A DNA stretch of 64,000 nt from Verpa conica (GCA_033030425.1 JAUFSD010000003.1:3224001-3288000); one strand, 5' to 3'. Shown: positions 34,394 through 46,826, counted from the first letter of the stretch. Notes: generated from the sequence alone by a model not told the origin. Translations and numbers: made by a program.

Positions 34394-35823
34394 CATGCAT
34401 GGGGGGGGACAGCTACTGTACACTTTCCAGCCTTAGTTACAGATAATATCTGTCATGTGAACGTTGTTTCCAGAAGAAAAGAAAAGAAAAAAAAGGGTTC
34501 TTTATTTATTATAGTCGACTGAGGCGCAAAAAAAATAAAAAAGATAAAAAAAAATAAAAAAGTGGATCCGGTATCCTGGAACGTGGGCCACGATGTGCAA
34601 GCTTCTCATGCAACATAACCCTGCAAACCAGCTTTACATTCAGGAAGTTTCCGGAAGCTGGGAACTGAGGCGAGCGTTTTTGCGACGTGCTCTCTCTAGA
34701 ATATATATGGTGCATGGGAAACCAGTCACCCGGTATGATAGATTAAAAGCAATTCGTCAGGTACGTACTACTCCAATCACTCAGAGATATGTATGTACGT
34801 AGGGAAGCGTATTATTGGTGGAGTCGGATACCTAACATTACACAGTGATAAGAGGCATCTCTCATAGGAACAACGACTGCGGATTTCTCCATGTCACGTT
34901 TGGGTACATTGATCTTGCTAGATGCACTTTGTATCTTTGCACTTTTGCTCAGACCGGCCCAGTCATTCGGGTCGGCGTGGAACGGCTGAAGTGCGAGAAA
35001 TTACTATAGGTACTTTGAAGACACGAGAATGACTTTTTTTTCCCCCCCCGACTCATGCAAGGCTTAAAACCTGACGACTATGGATATTCCAAGCCCATGA
35101 CGAATCAAGAGAAAAAGCCGTTACTACTAATTTAAAGACATTCTCAAAAATTCTTTTACCTTTGCCGCGGGAGTGTAAAAAAAAAAAAAAAAGAACTTCT
35201 CCACCCCCCTGTACTAATTCACACATACCCTTGCCAGAGCACAGCAATGATCCTGTGATTGTTTCATCGTGCATATTCATTCCATCTGTATGTACTGCGT
35301 GGCGTTTGTGTAGAGGCGTCACTAGAGTAGAGCCCTGGACCCTCCGAACCTCCTCCTCCTCCTCGGAACCAAAGCCACAAACGGGATATTCCAGGAGAAG
35401 AAGAGGAAGAAGCGGGGTATTTGTATGATACGACGCCTTTGATGTTTGACTGGGCTGTAATCCAAACATTCTCTTGACCTGATCTACAAACTTGAATGCT
35501 TCTCAAAACATTGTGTTGGAGGTTACAGGTATTTTTTTCCCCACTTCCTTTGGAATATCTACCTAACGTATCTGGTTTTTTTTTGTGTGGGACAAGACAT
35601 GACCGTAATTGTTTGAAACATTAAGAGCAAGTGTGGCCAGATCAGTGATTGCGATAAGGGCAAAGGAGAACACCGCACTCACTCACAACATGACTGAGTT
35701 GACCCCTAACACACGAGCACTTGCTTCAGGTTGAGTATCCAAGAACCAGGTCCATGCGGCAGCGTTACCTACACTGACATGACCGGGTACTGACAGCGAC
35801 CCGACTGATAGGTTCAACTCGGT

Positions 35824-35892
35824 CAGTTGATCATCCATTCTGTCTGTTATCATCCAGCGCAGTTGATCATTCTGTCTGTTATTATCCAGCCA
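35824..35892. repeat. imperfect tandem duplication
   Basis: Two copies of a unit containing CAGTTGATCAT, TCTGTCTGTTAT and ATCCAGC stand head to tail; the second lacks four bases and has one C-to-T change. Confidence 0.6.
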
Positions 35893-36672
35893 GCCCAGTT
35901 ATGTCCTCACAACCCTAACCCTGGTATATAGACTCACGGATAATCACTCGTAGGTGCAGTATTCCACGCCCCCCCGGGGGGGAAAAGTGTAGTTCTCCTT
36001 GTTATAATCCTGGTATCCTGAACTACATACAAAGGTTTGCTCCCATCGCGGACTGGGGAATTTTTGGAGTTGGGCGCGTATCATAGTCATGCTGCAGCGC
36101 TAGAAAGACACGAGAATGAGTTTCGATCAGTCTCTCAATCCGCCGCCGCCCCTTTTCACTATGTCTTGGTGAGGACATACAAGAAGTTTTGCATATCTGA
36201 GTTGGTGGCTGTATAATTTGTAATTTGTACATAAAAGAGTCTGCACAGCGCACTACCTAAGGGGAAGGGGGGGGATGGGGGAAAGGAGAAGGGGAGGGGA
36301 TAGTTTTTTACAAACAGTTTTTTGTTTCCATGATTTGATTTTTTTCAACAAGTTTAAAAAGGCTTTTGCGTTATGTACTTCATGTTGTGATTATATCTCG
36401 TTTTGGAACAGGCCGCATGAGCTGGCCCTGGGGTTGCATAACGCCAGTCGCCCAGATCTACCTCAGCTCCTCTCCGCGTATCTTGGTTGTATTCTTTTCG
36501 GTTCCAGAGAATCCTCCCTGGTCTAGAGATTCCTCCCTGGTCCAGAACCTTTCCGTAACGGTTCGCTCGCGCGCCGGGGAGTAGGTAGGCAAGAAGAGAA
36601 GCAGCAGAAGAGAAGCAGCAGGCAAGAGAAGCAAGCATGGGCCACAGAACTACCGAAGCGCTGTAATAAGCC

Positions 36673-36690
36673 GCGAGGCTCTTGCCTCGC
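36673..36690. repeat. second hairpin with GAGGC-TCTT-GCCTC core
   Basis: GCGAGGC, loop TCTT, GCCTCGC. Same core and loop as at 12371-12390, but the outer stem pairs are GC and C-G instead of T-A, so pairing is kept while sequence differs. Both copies are followed by ATTG within one or two bases. Confidence 0.5.
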
Positions 36691-37570
36691 ATTGCTTAAC
36701 CCACCTATAAGGCGCCAATGCTATAAGTATCTCTTATCTATCCTGCCCCGAGATCTTGTTCTATATTCTGTTTTAGCATGCATCGATCCGCGGGTTTGGG
36801 AGTATCGATGACTCTTGCAGCTGAGAGATGGGGATATTTGCATCGAATCGATTAATTTAGCAAAGTGTAGAGAGAGAGTTCAAAACTGTATCAGTTTGTA
36901 ACTCTTCTCAATAAAGATCACAAACTGCTTGAATTCTCGCTACACGGTTTCTTGGTCACAGATTTGAAATTCAAATCTAGCAGCGCGCTCATCTTATTAC
37001 TATTATGATAGTCGCGCTGGGGCGCCACGCGCCGTAATTAAGAATACCTCCCCCGGTTATTATTACATTCAGATCTATACAAACGGCTAGGCTTAAATAA
37101 ATTTAGCAGGGCGAAGCATTTTTAACCTCTTCTAAACCTGGTTGAGTTTACTTAGACATCCGATGCATTTGGGTTGGATCAGGAACATGGGCGCTTAATT
37201 GCAGTTGGGGCCCTTTCCATGGGGCCCACCCGGGGCTAAGTAATGCAACGAGAATAGCAGACTTTCAGATGTATCTTTTTGCAGAAGGGCGATGGTCTGC
37301 GCATACTCCGGAGGGCCAAGATCTCCTCGCGGAGGGAGTGGAGATGGTGGGGGGGATGTGCGGCTTCAGGAGGTTCATGCAGGAGAAACCTGACACAGAA
37401 CTCAGACTCAAACATGGCTATATAGGATCTCCTTCGCCAATCTATATGGCGATTCTAACGTTTAAAGAATCCTTCCGGTTGAAGGTTCAAGGCCTCTGTG
37501 AGGTATATCCTGTCAAGAACGGTTTAAAGAAAGCTTCTTTTTTTTCCTTTCACTTTTATCCATTCACACC

Positions 37571-38752
37571 ATGGTGGTTCTAAAGTACTGCGACTGGATT
37601 CGCCGGTCATTATTCTTCATTTTAACAATCTTTCTTCTCCAGCTCCAATACGTCAAGGCCGGAATTCCAGAAACAATCGAAAAGGAGGACTGCCTCAAGC
37701 AATGCTTTACCCCGACATGTTCTGACCTCGAGGCAAGCTGTGTATGCAATTCCCTACTGGACTCGAAGCTCGTTACTCAACTCGGTCTCTGCGCAAAAGA
37801 GGCATGCACAGAACCTAAGGAACGGAACGCCTTTGGGAATCTTGCGCAGGAATGCAGCATCATGTTGGCATCCGACAGTATTACCCAAGCGTCCTCATCA
37901 GCGACGGCGACGACGGTGAACGGAGCAGGGTCTTCAAGAGTAACCTCGTCAGCTCTATCTGGTTTCATTTCCTTGACAGGAAGCCTGAGTGCGACTCAAA
38001 GGTCCACCACAGCGTCGGAAACCGCAGTACCAACGACCACAGCACCCTATCCCAGCGAGCTGGAGGTATATCCAACAGCTTCACCGTCGCCCAATCCCAC
38101 AGAAGGGTCCGACACAACGACAGAGGATTCACAGCCCGGACAGCTCTCCCCCGACCCCGACGCAGAGCAGTCCAATAGTCGCAGAGCAAGCCCACTCATC
38201 GCAGCCTTCATCCTAGTACCAATCATCATCGTCTCACTCCTAGTCGCCCTCTTCTTCGTAATACGACACCGCAGGACCGCGCGTCGCTCAATCATAAGTT
38301 TTGCCGGAGTGAAAGGCTGGAACCTGAGCCAGATAGCAATCACCCGCGGGAACGACGAAGAGCAACAAAACGGTCGATCTACCAGACCCATGAGCCAAGT
38401 CACGCCTCTGCAGCCATTCCCGGCGCCGCCACCTCCAGTACCGCCACTCCCGCCCCCGGTCCGGAAACCCTCTAGAAGGGGCCCGGCGCTGAAATCACTC
38501 CCTCAGCCACCGCCGGTGGTCCATCGTCCTATAACGACAATCTCGGAGGTGTCGGAGGTCTCGGAGGTGTCGCCGGTTGAGACTGGGACGTTTAGGACGA
38601 TGGACACCGAGTTGCAGCAGGCGTTTTCGGAGGTGCGTCGGGGGTTTCAACCTTCGTTGGCTCCGTCGTCGCCTAGGACTTCTATGGAGTGGAGTATGAT
38701 GACGCAGAGTCCGAGTGATATCAGGCCGAATTCGGCGATATCAAGACAGTAA
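37571..38752 (+). CDS. CFEM-domain single-pass membrane protein
   Basis: Surface protein with a CFEM domain, an eight-cysteine fungal module found in haem-binding proteins, adhesins and receptor-like proteins. One exon of 393 codons; the ATG sits in a good context (CACCATGG). A signal peptide (SLFFILTIFLLQLQ core) ends near residue 31. CFEM spans about residues 38-96 with the Cys order CLKQC, TPTC, ASCVC, GLC, EAC and QEC; the Asp often placed before the C-x-C pair appears only as Glu in LEAS. A Ser/Thr-rich stalk, probably O-glycosylated, leads to a single helix (LIAAFILVPIIIVSLLVALF) and a basic stop-transfer. The cytosolic tail of about 160 residues is Pro-rich (PAPPPPVPPLPPP), with SEVSEVSEV repeats, suggesting SH3/WW-type contacts. 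It has no GPI signal. Confidence 0.9.
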   Translation: MVVLKYCDWIRRSLFFILTIFLLQLQYVKAGIPETIEKEDCLKQCFTPTCSDLEASCVCNSLLDSKLVTQLGLCAKEACTEPKERNAFGNLAQECSIMLASDSITQASSSATATTVNGAGSSRVTSSALSGFISLTGSLSATQRSTTASETAVPTTTAPYPSELEVYPTASPSPNPTEGSDTTTEDSQPGQLSPDPDAEQSNSRRASPLIAAFILVPIIIVSLLVALFFVIRHRRTARRSIISFAGVKGWNLSQIAITRGNDEEQQNGRSTRPMSQVTPLQPFPAPPPPVPPLPPPVRKPSRRGPALKSLPQPPPVVHRPITTISEVSEVSEVSPVETGTFRTMDTELQQAFSEVRRGFQPSLAPSSPRTSMEWSMMTQSPSDIRPNSAISRQ

Positions 38753-39096
38753 GGTTAATGAAATGAGATAACCCTTGAGGGGGGGAGAAGCTTACCGTTC
38801 TTTGTATATTTTTTTCTTTCTTTTGTTGGGGAGTCATTGGTTTACTATTCTTATCTATAATTAATCTTGGGTCTTTTAGAGGCTAGAAGGATGCATGTGT
38901 TTCCTTTTTTTTATTATTACGATATCTGGATATCGTGGTCAAGCTTGAGGACGTGGCTATGTACAGGTTACATACACATGTGTAATTGTTAATGAAGATA
39001 TGAATGGAATCTAGGTGTTGGGAAGTGCTCCTATGAGACCCTATTATTCCCCGTATTTATACATATATTTTATTCCGTCTAAACCGTTGCGGGTCC
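38753..39096. other. convergent 3' intergenic region
   Basis: About 340 AT-rich bases between the convergent CFEM and transporter genes; no gene seen. It should contain both 3' UTRs. Confidence 0.5.
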
Positions 39097-41383
39097 TCAA
39101 TAAATGTACCTAAAGTTGATCTGTAGGGATTTTATTAAGTTAGTTCTTTTTTTTCTTTTTCTAGGTGTTTTCGGGAGTGTCTTACGTTTTCTCTATCAGT
39201 CATATCTGAGAAAGCTGTTGAATCCAGGTCGCGCTCAAGGCCCTTTTGAAGCTCATCACGTTTTTTGTTCTCTTTTGCTAGTAGGAACCCCAGTGTCAAG
39301 ATGATCACCACTTCCGCGATATTGCAGATGATCATTGTGGCTATTCCGAGAGGGTACGTAGGACTTTTTCAGGCACACCAAGGTTAGTAGGCTAAAGTGG
39401 GCTGATGCGGGGGGGGGGAAGATTAGTAAATACCTCTGACTACTTTTATAGAAGAATGGTCCGATCAAGTTTCCGCAACAATATCCGAGAAAGGTTACTG
39501 CGTTCGCAACGACTTTTTTGGTGTGACTGTACCCCCCTCTATAAGCAAAACCGTAAAAACTATACTTCACATTATTAGAGTGTCTCACCCAGCAACGTTT
39601 CCAATCTGCAGTGACAGAATTAAAACAAACGCTGCATTGTAAGGCCCCGTCATCTATATATGTCAAGGTTAATATTGGTAAATTTTTACGCAGGGGGGGT
39701 TAGAATAGATTCATACGTAGTAGCACAGTAGCCTAGGCACGTGATAGTGGAGTGGTACAAAAAATAACCCAAATGAGCCTATTATGTTAGGGATCATGAA
39801 TAAAGCTACCATTTTGCAGCGACTGTTTTCTGGTAGACGGTCATTGATGTAGACGCATGCTAGGATCGAGACGGAGATTACGACGCCGTAGGGGATCTGG
39901 AGAAGTGTTGTGACCACTATTATGGATCTTGTTAGTAGGTTGTTAAATACTCTGGCTCTAGTCTTTCACTTACACGTAGAGAATTCGAACCCCTTAATGA
40001 TTAACGTTCCTGTAGAGTAATTAGTCGCGGGTATCCCTAGAATCTTCACGGGTTATCAATACCGAAGTTACTGATTCCTCCGTTCGGGATATTCGCAACT
40101 GTCGCAAGCGCGAAAAAGAAGTAGGTCTTGTAATCTTTGAATGCCTCGACTATCTGATACGGTTTAAGGGTCTTGTTTTCGATTCCGGTTTGGTCTGCGC
40201 GAAGGCGCTCGACGGCCAGTTTCCGCTCATCCTTTGTGAGGAACTTTGCTGTGACTGGTGAGTCCGGAAGGAGTATAAACATCACCACGCCCCACATGGA
40301 GCAAAGAGCACTAAACACGCATGTCAGACTGTACTCTGTAGGTGTTTGTGAAACTGACTTACCCTATGATGAGGAACTCGTACTTCCACGATGGAAGAGC
40401 TCCTTTGATATGCCCAATAGCATATCCCAACAATCCACCACCAGCAATCCCAAGGCCGTTCGCCGAATACCACAAGCCGATACGAATTGGCTGCTGTCTC
40501 CGGGTATCTTGAGGAGTATCAGTATTGGATATAATATACCTACTAGGTGAAAACTTACACCACATTGATGTTATCAGCATAAACGCTGGATCCGCACAAG
40601 CTTCCGCAGCACCGCCGAGAATCCGTAGAGCTGCGAGGCTTTCAAAGTTCTTGCATGCCGCTTGCCACACTATTGAAAATCAGCCATGTATTCTTTAGAC
40701 AACTCAACCCCCCGCTGTCACTTCATACTTAGGAAGAATCCCCACATGAAGATGTTGACGCCTAGATATTTCCCAACCTAATATGACACCCGTAAGCTTC
40801 CACATCTCCACCCGGTATAATACAACGTACTGGTAATCTCTGTAGCAAAAAGTTTGTAGGAAACGCCCAGCTATATCCACTCGTCAGTATCTTACCCCCT
40901 CTAGATACCTCAGCCGTCGAAACACCTACATCAAAAACCCAACGTAGAACACCGCCGAAAGCCAATTATACTGCGCTCCATGGAGGTTCAAATCCTTCTC
41001 AATACCGAACAACGCCGCATAAGATAATGTAGTTTTCTAGAGCCTGTTAGTAACCACAACTCTTGTCGGATGACGGGGACCCAAACATCAATGTAGAAGA
41101 AGCAATAGCAGACAGCCAAACTTGATACACAATACCGGTAAGTCTAAACCACACACATCATCTCAAGTGTTTTCTAAGAAACTCACTACGGCAGGATCAT
41201 AAGATCTATCTTCCTAACAAGTTTCTTCTCTTTTTCAGGATCGATGACCTCATGGAGCTCCTGCTCGTCTCTGAAGAGTGCCAAAGCAGCATCTTCGTCT
41301 TCTGATCTTCGTCCGGAGAGGCTTCCGTATTCTGCTGGGTTTTCGGCGAGTAAGCCTGTGGTATCTTCATCGGTTTTTGACAT
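39097..41383 (-). CDS. MFS transporter, Dal5/anion-cation symporter type (allantoate permease-like)
   Basis: Plasma-membrane symporter of the major facilitator family, Dal5 branch, which takes up allantoate, ureidosuccinate, small peptides or vitamins. Fourteen exons in transcript order: 41383-41187, 41120-41087, 41036-40930, 40870-40831, 40777-40729, 40669-40559, 40507-40363, 40310-40063, 40009-39974, 39916-39717, 39653-39589, 39538-39434, 39363-39186 and 39120-39097, about 512 residues with every phase closing. Family marks: KIDLMILPYLAVCYCFFYID, YAALFGIEKDLNL, YPTNFLLQRLP-like AFPTNFLLQRLPVGKYLG, ADPAFMLITSMWYTRRQQP, GLWYSANGLGIAGGG, WGVVMFILLPDSP, NAAFVLILSLQ, and the ending DRENINFRYIY. 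The first ATG is at 41383. Substrate not predictable. Confidence 0.9.
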
Positions 41384-41764
41384 CTCTTTTTTAGATGTTG
41401 TTTCTTTTTGGGGGGTTGTGAATTTGTTATGGGGCTTTGGGAATACAGCTGGTATGAGGGCTTTCAAGGGAGAGTTTAGGCAATTGGTGGACCCTGTTAT
41501 CTCGGCTAATAGATATCGGAATTACGCTGCAGGGTCCTTATCGTGATCGACGGTTTCAGTTGGCCGAGGGTTAGGGTTGGGAATGGTGTTGATTCGAGTG
41601 AATCAATTATAAGTGTTGATTCTACTAAGCGGGTATACTAGATTATACTACAACTACCCCAATAAATCTCGTGAAACACTTTTGGATTGGATTATCTCAT
41701 CGTTAAAGTACAACTAAAAGAATAAGAAAGACATGGCTTCGTATACAGAAAAAGTAATAGTCTC
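41384..41764. other. intergenic spacer
   Basis: About 380 bases between the 5' end of the transporter and the 3' end of the Mug190-like gene (both minus strand). It contains two telomere-like hexamers (GGGTTAGGGTT around 41567-41577) and no gene. Confidence 0.5.
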
Positions 41765-44700
41765 CTACACCTCAGTCTCGACATCGGGCTCCCTTCCAGT
41801 CAACTTCGTTTTCGCCCTCAGCTTCCTTCCAGCGAACTTGAACTCGTCTTTCGCAAACGCAATACCCCTCATTGGCTTCCACTGCATCAAGCCCCTATGC
41901 TTCCTATGGGTTGTACGCTGGTTCTCACGGTAGTGCTTTACAGATTTAACTGGATTCATTGAACCCGAATTTCTGGCCTGTAGTCCTACCGGGGAAGGCG
42001 GTTCTGCAGTGGTTACGTGGTGGTATGAAGAATCAGACGATGCCATGTCTGAATCGCTGTCCGAGTCCGAGTCCGAAGAATCAGAGCTGTGAGGTATAAG
42101 AGAATCATTCCGTTCTCTGTAGTGATATTGGCTATCGTATCCAGTTCGTCTTTGACTACCTGGGTCAAACTCATGTTGTCCAGCTTTGAAAACACCAGTC
42201 CAGTCCTTTCCATATCGGTCTGTGAGACGGCCTGCTTCGTCTGGGTTTTGGGAGCCTTTATCAAATTCAGCAAGATCACCACGCATGTCTGAGACACTCT
42301 TCTCATGGAGCTCATCGATGACGGGATTAGTCTCTTTGTGTACGATTGTGTCCCTAGTTCCCTCGGTTCTACAGGCCGCCCAGGTTTCAAAGGTCTCTCG
42401 GCCATCATTATCGGTAGAGAATTTATCATGGTCCTCGTCCATTCCTGCTTTGAAGCGACCGGAAAAGACTAATGTACCAACCTGCTTCAAGTCTAGGTCT
42501 GGGTCGTCTTCTGGCCCAGTGATATGGTTCTGTGTGAACCTTTGCGCGTTGGAAGTCTTGTAGATGGGAATGCGAATAGGCGTGGGTTCGTTATCGACGA
42601 TTTGATCAAGCCAGAAGGTAGCGTGTGCATCAGGGCCACGTGAGGCCGGGTTATGGGATGAATCGTAGAAATCGAAAGTAATGGGTGACATATATCTATG
42701 CTTCACAGGGAGTCGGATTCGTCGCTGCTTTTCTTTTTTACCTCTTTCAAGCGCCCACTCAATACCCGCAGCCGTCTTCGCACCATTCTTTCGGGGGACC
42801 ATCGCGGTGGATCCACCAGTACGGAGTTTGATTTTTGCAACGGTGGAGTACCCCTCTGCGAGAAGCTTTTCAGAAGTGAACTCGAAAGTGCCGACATCCC
42901 AACCAGTTAGTTGTGGGGGAAGAGTCAATTCAACACTCCTAAACAGTAGTGAAAGTCGGATACGACCGAAACCGATACCACCGTCGAGAGGAAACCAGCG
43001 GGTTACCTCGGAATTAGTCCGCAGGATGTCCGAGAGTTTTAGGGGGACAACACCAAGGATGGGATCGTGTTCGCGGTGGCGTTGGTCACGGACTGTGACA
43101 GTGAGGATTGCAGAGCGCCAGTCACGGATGAAACGTTCTGTTCCTGCGTTGAAAATTGGTTTACTGCTTACTACTTTGGTGCGAGTGCGGTAGATCTAGG
43201 GAATGTTAGTCATTTAGTGTTGGTTAAAGGGGAGAAATACATACAAGCTGATCATTGATAGCAATGGTACAGTAAGCACTTGGGAGCTTCCCGCCTTCTT
43301 CTTGCTTGATTTCCCCTGTTTCCATACCAGGCGAATACTCCTTGCCATTCTTCTTGTTACTATAGTTTCCAGTCAAGTCCCTGATTTCCAAATTCACGAT
43401 TTGATGCACCACAAGAGAAACGATTCCGGAAGGAAATAACGGGTCCGGGGGGGTGTGCATCACAGCATCTTCCAATGTGTTCTCCAATACTCCTTGATCG
43501 TCTTGCAGTTCAGGGCGATCTTTAAGCGCATCGGGGAGGTTCACATCCTTTCCAGTGGTCCGCATAGCAGGACGGAAATCGGGCTTGTCAAAGAAACCAA
43601 CCTCCCAATAGAGTTGCCCCGGCATGCGTGTGCCAGACTCAGCTCCGGTTAGAGACGAGACTTGCTCGTGCATCACACCAGGGTTTAATATAAGCTCATG
43701 CAAGGGAATTTCGACTTTACCAACCATGTCATCGGCGGTGACTATGAGTGTTAATAGGGAACTCTTTGGAGGAAAACAAAGAACTCACATCTATCTGAAT
43801 CCCAAAGCTCAACAGAAAGGGCTTCATTTGCTTTGATATGGTCTGATTTGACGAGTAATCTAGGAAGATATATCAGACAAAGCTAACTAAAAGATCCCAT
43901 GGTAGTACTTACGCGGTGCTCTCCTCCCAGATTGGATTAAGGTCATTGACGATCACTCGAGTTGAGTACATCGGTTTCTCAAACTAGAAAAAACCGTTAG
44001 TTTCCGTTAATAACCTACAACATAGAGCCACAAACCTTGCTATACGCCAAAGTAATATAAGCATCGCTGCTACCGCTCTTGTCTTGTTTACTCAACCCAA
44101 CAGCCTTCTTGATCCTCACCCACAACACACCAACCGTCTCAACCTCTTTCTTGACATCGTCTCCAAGTAGCATCTTTCCAACTTCTAGAGACATGCTCTT
44201 TGGTGCAACATACTCATTTGCAGCGGTTGCGATCGAGGCGTTGACGAACTGAGAAATAAATGGAAGGTTCAAGACGTTGACGCCCCATTCAACCATCGGA
44301 ATACATGATACTGCGACTTGTGGTGTTCCCATCAGTGTGAAGGTGAGTGTTTTGAGGAAAGGAGGGTCGGGGGTTAGCTGCAACCGCAAACGGACAGTTC
44401 CAACAAGACTCTTAAGTTCAACCCAAATAGCTGTAGCCAGTTAATACCCATAATTGATCTCGTGGGACTTAGTAAGGACATACGTATAGGAACGCCGAAA
44501 AGTCCCTTAATTCCAACATAAAACTCCACTTGCAAATGCATGTTCCGTGCCTTGTTGCTCACCCCCCTCCCCTGCGTTGGTGCTGCATGGTACGCGAACG
44601 AGGCCTCAAGGTTATATACCTCCCCTCCCTCTTCTTCTGCTAGCTTTTGCTGTTTATCTTGCCCGTCCTTTGACCGAATCGCTGCCTTTTTCAGTTCCTC

Positions 44701-45730
44701 AGCTTCAACCTCCGGTAGTGCCCTCAACGAAAGTATCCGCAGCGGATTAGAGCCCTGAGAGATATCCGCTACCCGCACGTTCTCAATAACCCCAGGAACA
44801 GAAGCCTGCATTACGTCTTCAAGTAGGTCGGCGACACTGCTAAACATTTCCGGATTTATAAGGTTCCACCCAAGCCCGACGAGCGTATTCATCCATTCTA
44901 CAGACTCCGGTATCAAGTTCGCTGCTGCGGTCTGGCCACGGCGTTTTTCGGACTCCCAGTCGATATTTGCAGACTCATCGAAAAGGTTTTTTGTCCAGTA
45001 GAAGATGTATCCACTCACGCCAGCACCTACCAGTGCGAGACCTATTATAGACCCGTTTGATACGATACGGCCGACAAGAACGATGGAGACGAAGAGAATG
45101 GCACAAAGTGTCATTGCGCGCTTCTCAATGTCGTGGAAGACTGTACCCTGGAGGGATAGTGAGGGAGTGGGATGGAAAAGGACATTGGTCTTTTCGCCGT
45201 GGATTGGAACGTCGGAGGTTGTGCCAGGTTCTATAGGATCTGGGGGCGCGGTCACATCTTGCTTTCGGGCGTACTCCTCTTGAGGTTGAGTTGGTGAGGA
45301 GTATTTTTCCTGGAGAGTGTTAGTTATATCGAGCTTAGAATCACGATTTTGGGGAGTAAATTAAAATAAAAACTCATCAGAGTGTATAATATAATGAATG
45401 GAGCCCAACCTGATATTCATCCCCTTTTCTACCCGGTAGATTCGCATTTGGAACAACCATAGTATTCTTTTGTGCTGTTTCCATAAAATCTTTGTTTGCA
45501 TCTTCAATTACCACCTCATTTCCTGTCGTTGGATCCGTGACTGTTCGTCTATTTCCCTCCTTTGAGCCTTCACCCTGCTGCACTGCCTTCCGTTCACTGG
45601 CAATGTTTGCCTTCTCGATCTTTTCCTCCTCGTGAGACTTACCCTCAGCTCTTCCGGCGGTCTCGCGAAGGAAATCAGAGACCTTAGGGATCGGATGTGA
45701 GCCGGAATACGGCTGATTGGGATCCGACAT
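41765..45730 (-). CDS. SMP/C2-domain membrane protein, Mug190-like (tricalbin relative)
   Basis: Probable lipid-transfer tether at membrane contact sites, closest to the fission-yeast Mug190 type. Exons in transcript order: 45730-45410, 45309-44484, 44430-44036, 43983-43913, 43859-43789, 43741-43245 and 43195-41765, about 1203 residues. A charged N-terminal region leads to a hairpin-like membrane region (AMTLCAILFVSIVLVGRIV and IIGLALVGAGVSGYIFYW). Then comes an SMP-like lipid-binding domain starting WMNTLVGLGWNLINPEMF. A first C2 domain follows (GVLWVRIKKAVGLSKQDKSGSSDAYITL, NDLNPIWEES, LWDSD, DDMVGKVEIPL), with the acidic calcium-loop residues retained. A second C2 follows (IVSLVVHQIVNLEIRDLTG, LTVTVRDQ, ILGVVPLKLSDIL). 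The C-terminal 250 residues are disordered with an acidic SSDSDSDSDSD run. Confidence 0.87.
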
Positions 45731-45886
45731 TGTGAGTAGTTATTTGAGTAGTTTCAATTCAGAGTATCTTCAGCTTTCCCTTCCCCTTGCAATTCTCCTT
45801 AGCTGCTAAAGGTGATTCTCCCGGGGTCACTGCATCTATATAGTGTACCAGGGCCAATAGAAGGAGTAATCTGCGAATAGCAGACA

Positions 45887-45894
45887 TGACGTCA
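45887..45894. promoter_or_regulatory. CRE octamer TGACGTCA
   Basis: Exact palindromic cAMP-response element, the site of ATF/CREB-type bZIP factors (Atf1/AtfA in fungi), about 157 bases upstream of the Mug190-like start codon. Confidence 0.5.
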
Positions 45895-46343
45895 GAGGTC
45901 GTCACAGTTACCTCAGGGTGGGGGATGTTGTGATAGAAAACCTGCGGTGTTGTTCTTGTTCCTGTTTGCGTGCGGTCTTTATGCACCCCAGACCCAGACG
46001 CGACCACCCGGATGCTGGTCCCAACAAGGGGAGCCGCATGACGCCACAGTTGACGAATGGATATGATCTTGAGATCTTGGGCAGGAGCTGTCTAATCTTC
46101 TCTATTAATACCTAATACGCTTCCGTGTCTCAGCTGAGGCATCGATAGGTTGGAGATTTGCTTGCGAAGTTGAGACATGGCCGCCTCTTTCTCAACAACA
46201 TGGAAACTGACCGGTGATTGTGATGAGCTGCTCTATCCTAAGATCATAGGCTGATTATGAAACGATTGTTAGGAGTTTATCACCTTGAATAGGAGCTTCT
46301 ACGCATGCACTCTACTCTACGGCTTCACTGGGGCATCCTGTGG

Positions 46344-46351
46344 TGACGTCA
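46344..46351. promoter_or_regulatory. second CRE octamer TGACGTCA
   Basis: Same exact octamer, 457 bases from the first and about 475 bases upstream of the small-protein start codon, inside the same divergent promoter. Confidence 0.45.
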
Positions 46352-46826
46352 GGCGCTGGCAGAAGCGCCAAGACAGGAGATGCTGCTTTCAACACTCATG
46401 GACCATCACTCTTATGATCACAACCCTTGATGAGAGGTTTGGTTAAATATTTACACATTAATTAACCCGCCAAACATTCCCAAGTTGTTTGGAATATACT
46501 CTGGTCACATGGCATATCTCTCCGGTCACTGGTCAAACGCTTTCTCATTCTATGGTTTCAACAGTCATAGTCGGGCAACCACTTTCCCCCAGCTCAGAGT
46601 ATTTGTCAAACAATTCTTCTGATATTCTATGGTTTCAAGGCTCAAAGAAATCCCCCATGCATTTTCTTGTGCACTTTCTCTTTGACGAACCCGCTCCCCA
46701 CATCTTTTAGGATAAAACCATGTAAAACTCATTCAACTCTTGAGATTTATAAAAGTATATAGGGAACACCATAGCGACTATTCCACAGCATAATCACAAA
46801 GAAAACGCAGAAGCATACTTGATCAA

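Larger units (their letters stand above)
33288..37570. other. 4.3 kb gene-poor block with repeats
   Basis: No protein gene supported. It holds a foldback repeat at 34213-34393, an imperfect tandem duplication at 35824-35892, homopolymer runs, a purine-rich stretch at 36585-36640, and a hairpin core at 36673-36690. From about 36690 to 36980 a TATA-like CTATAAG, a CAATAAAG and a palindrome (GATTTGAAATTCAAATC) follow one another in a manner that recalls a decayed LTR, but no target-site duplication or second copy is visible. Confidence 0.4.
45731..46826. other. divergent promoter region
   Basis: About 1.1 kb between the Mug190-like gene (minus) and the small disordered-protein gene (plus). It holds two perfect TGACGTCA octamers (listed separately), a 15-base direct repeat ATTCTATGGTTTCAA at about 46548 and 46624, and a TATA-like TTTATAAAAG near 46746. 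No gene. Confidence 0.55.

Noticed and set aside
35905..35925. Telomere-like AACCCTAACCC
   Set aside because: Only about two units, as also near 41567; expected by chance and not evidence of a chromosome end.
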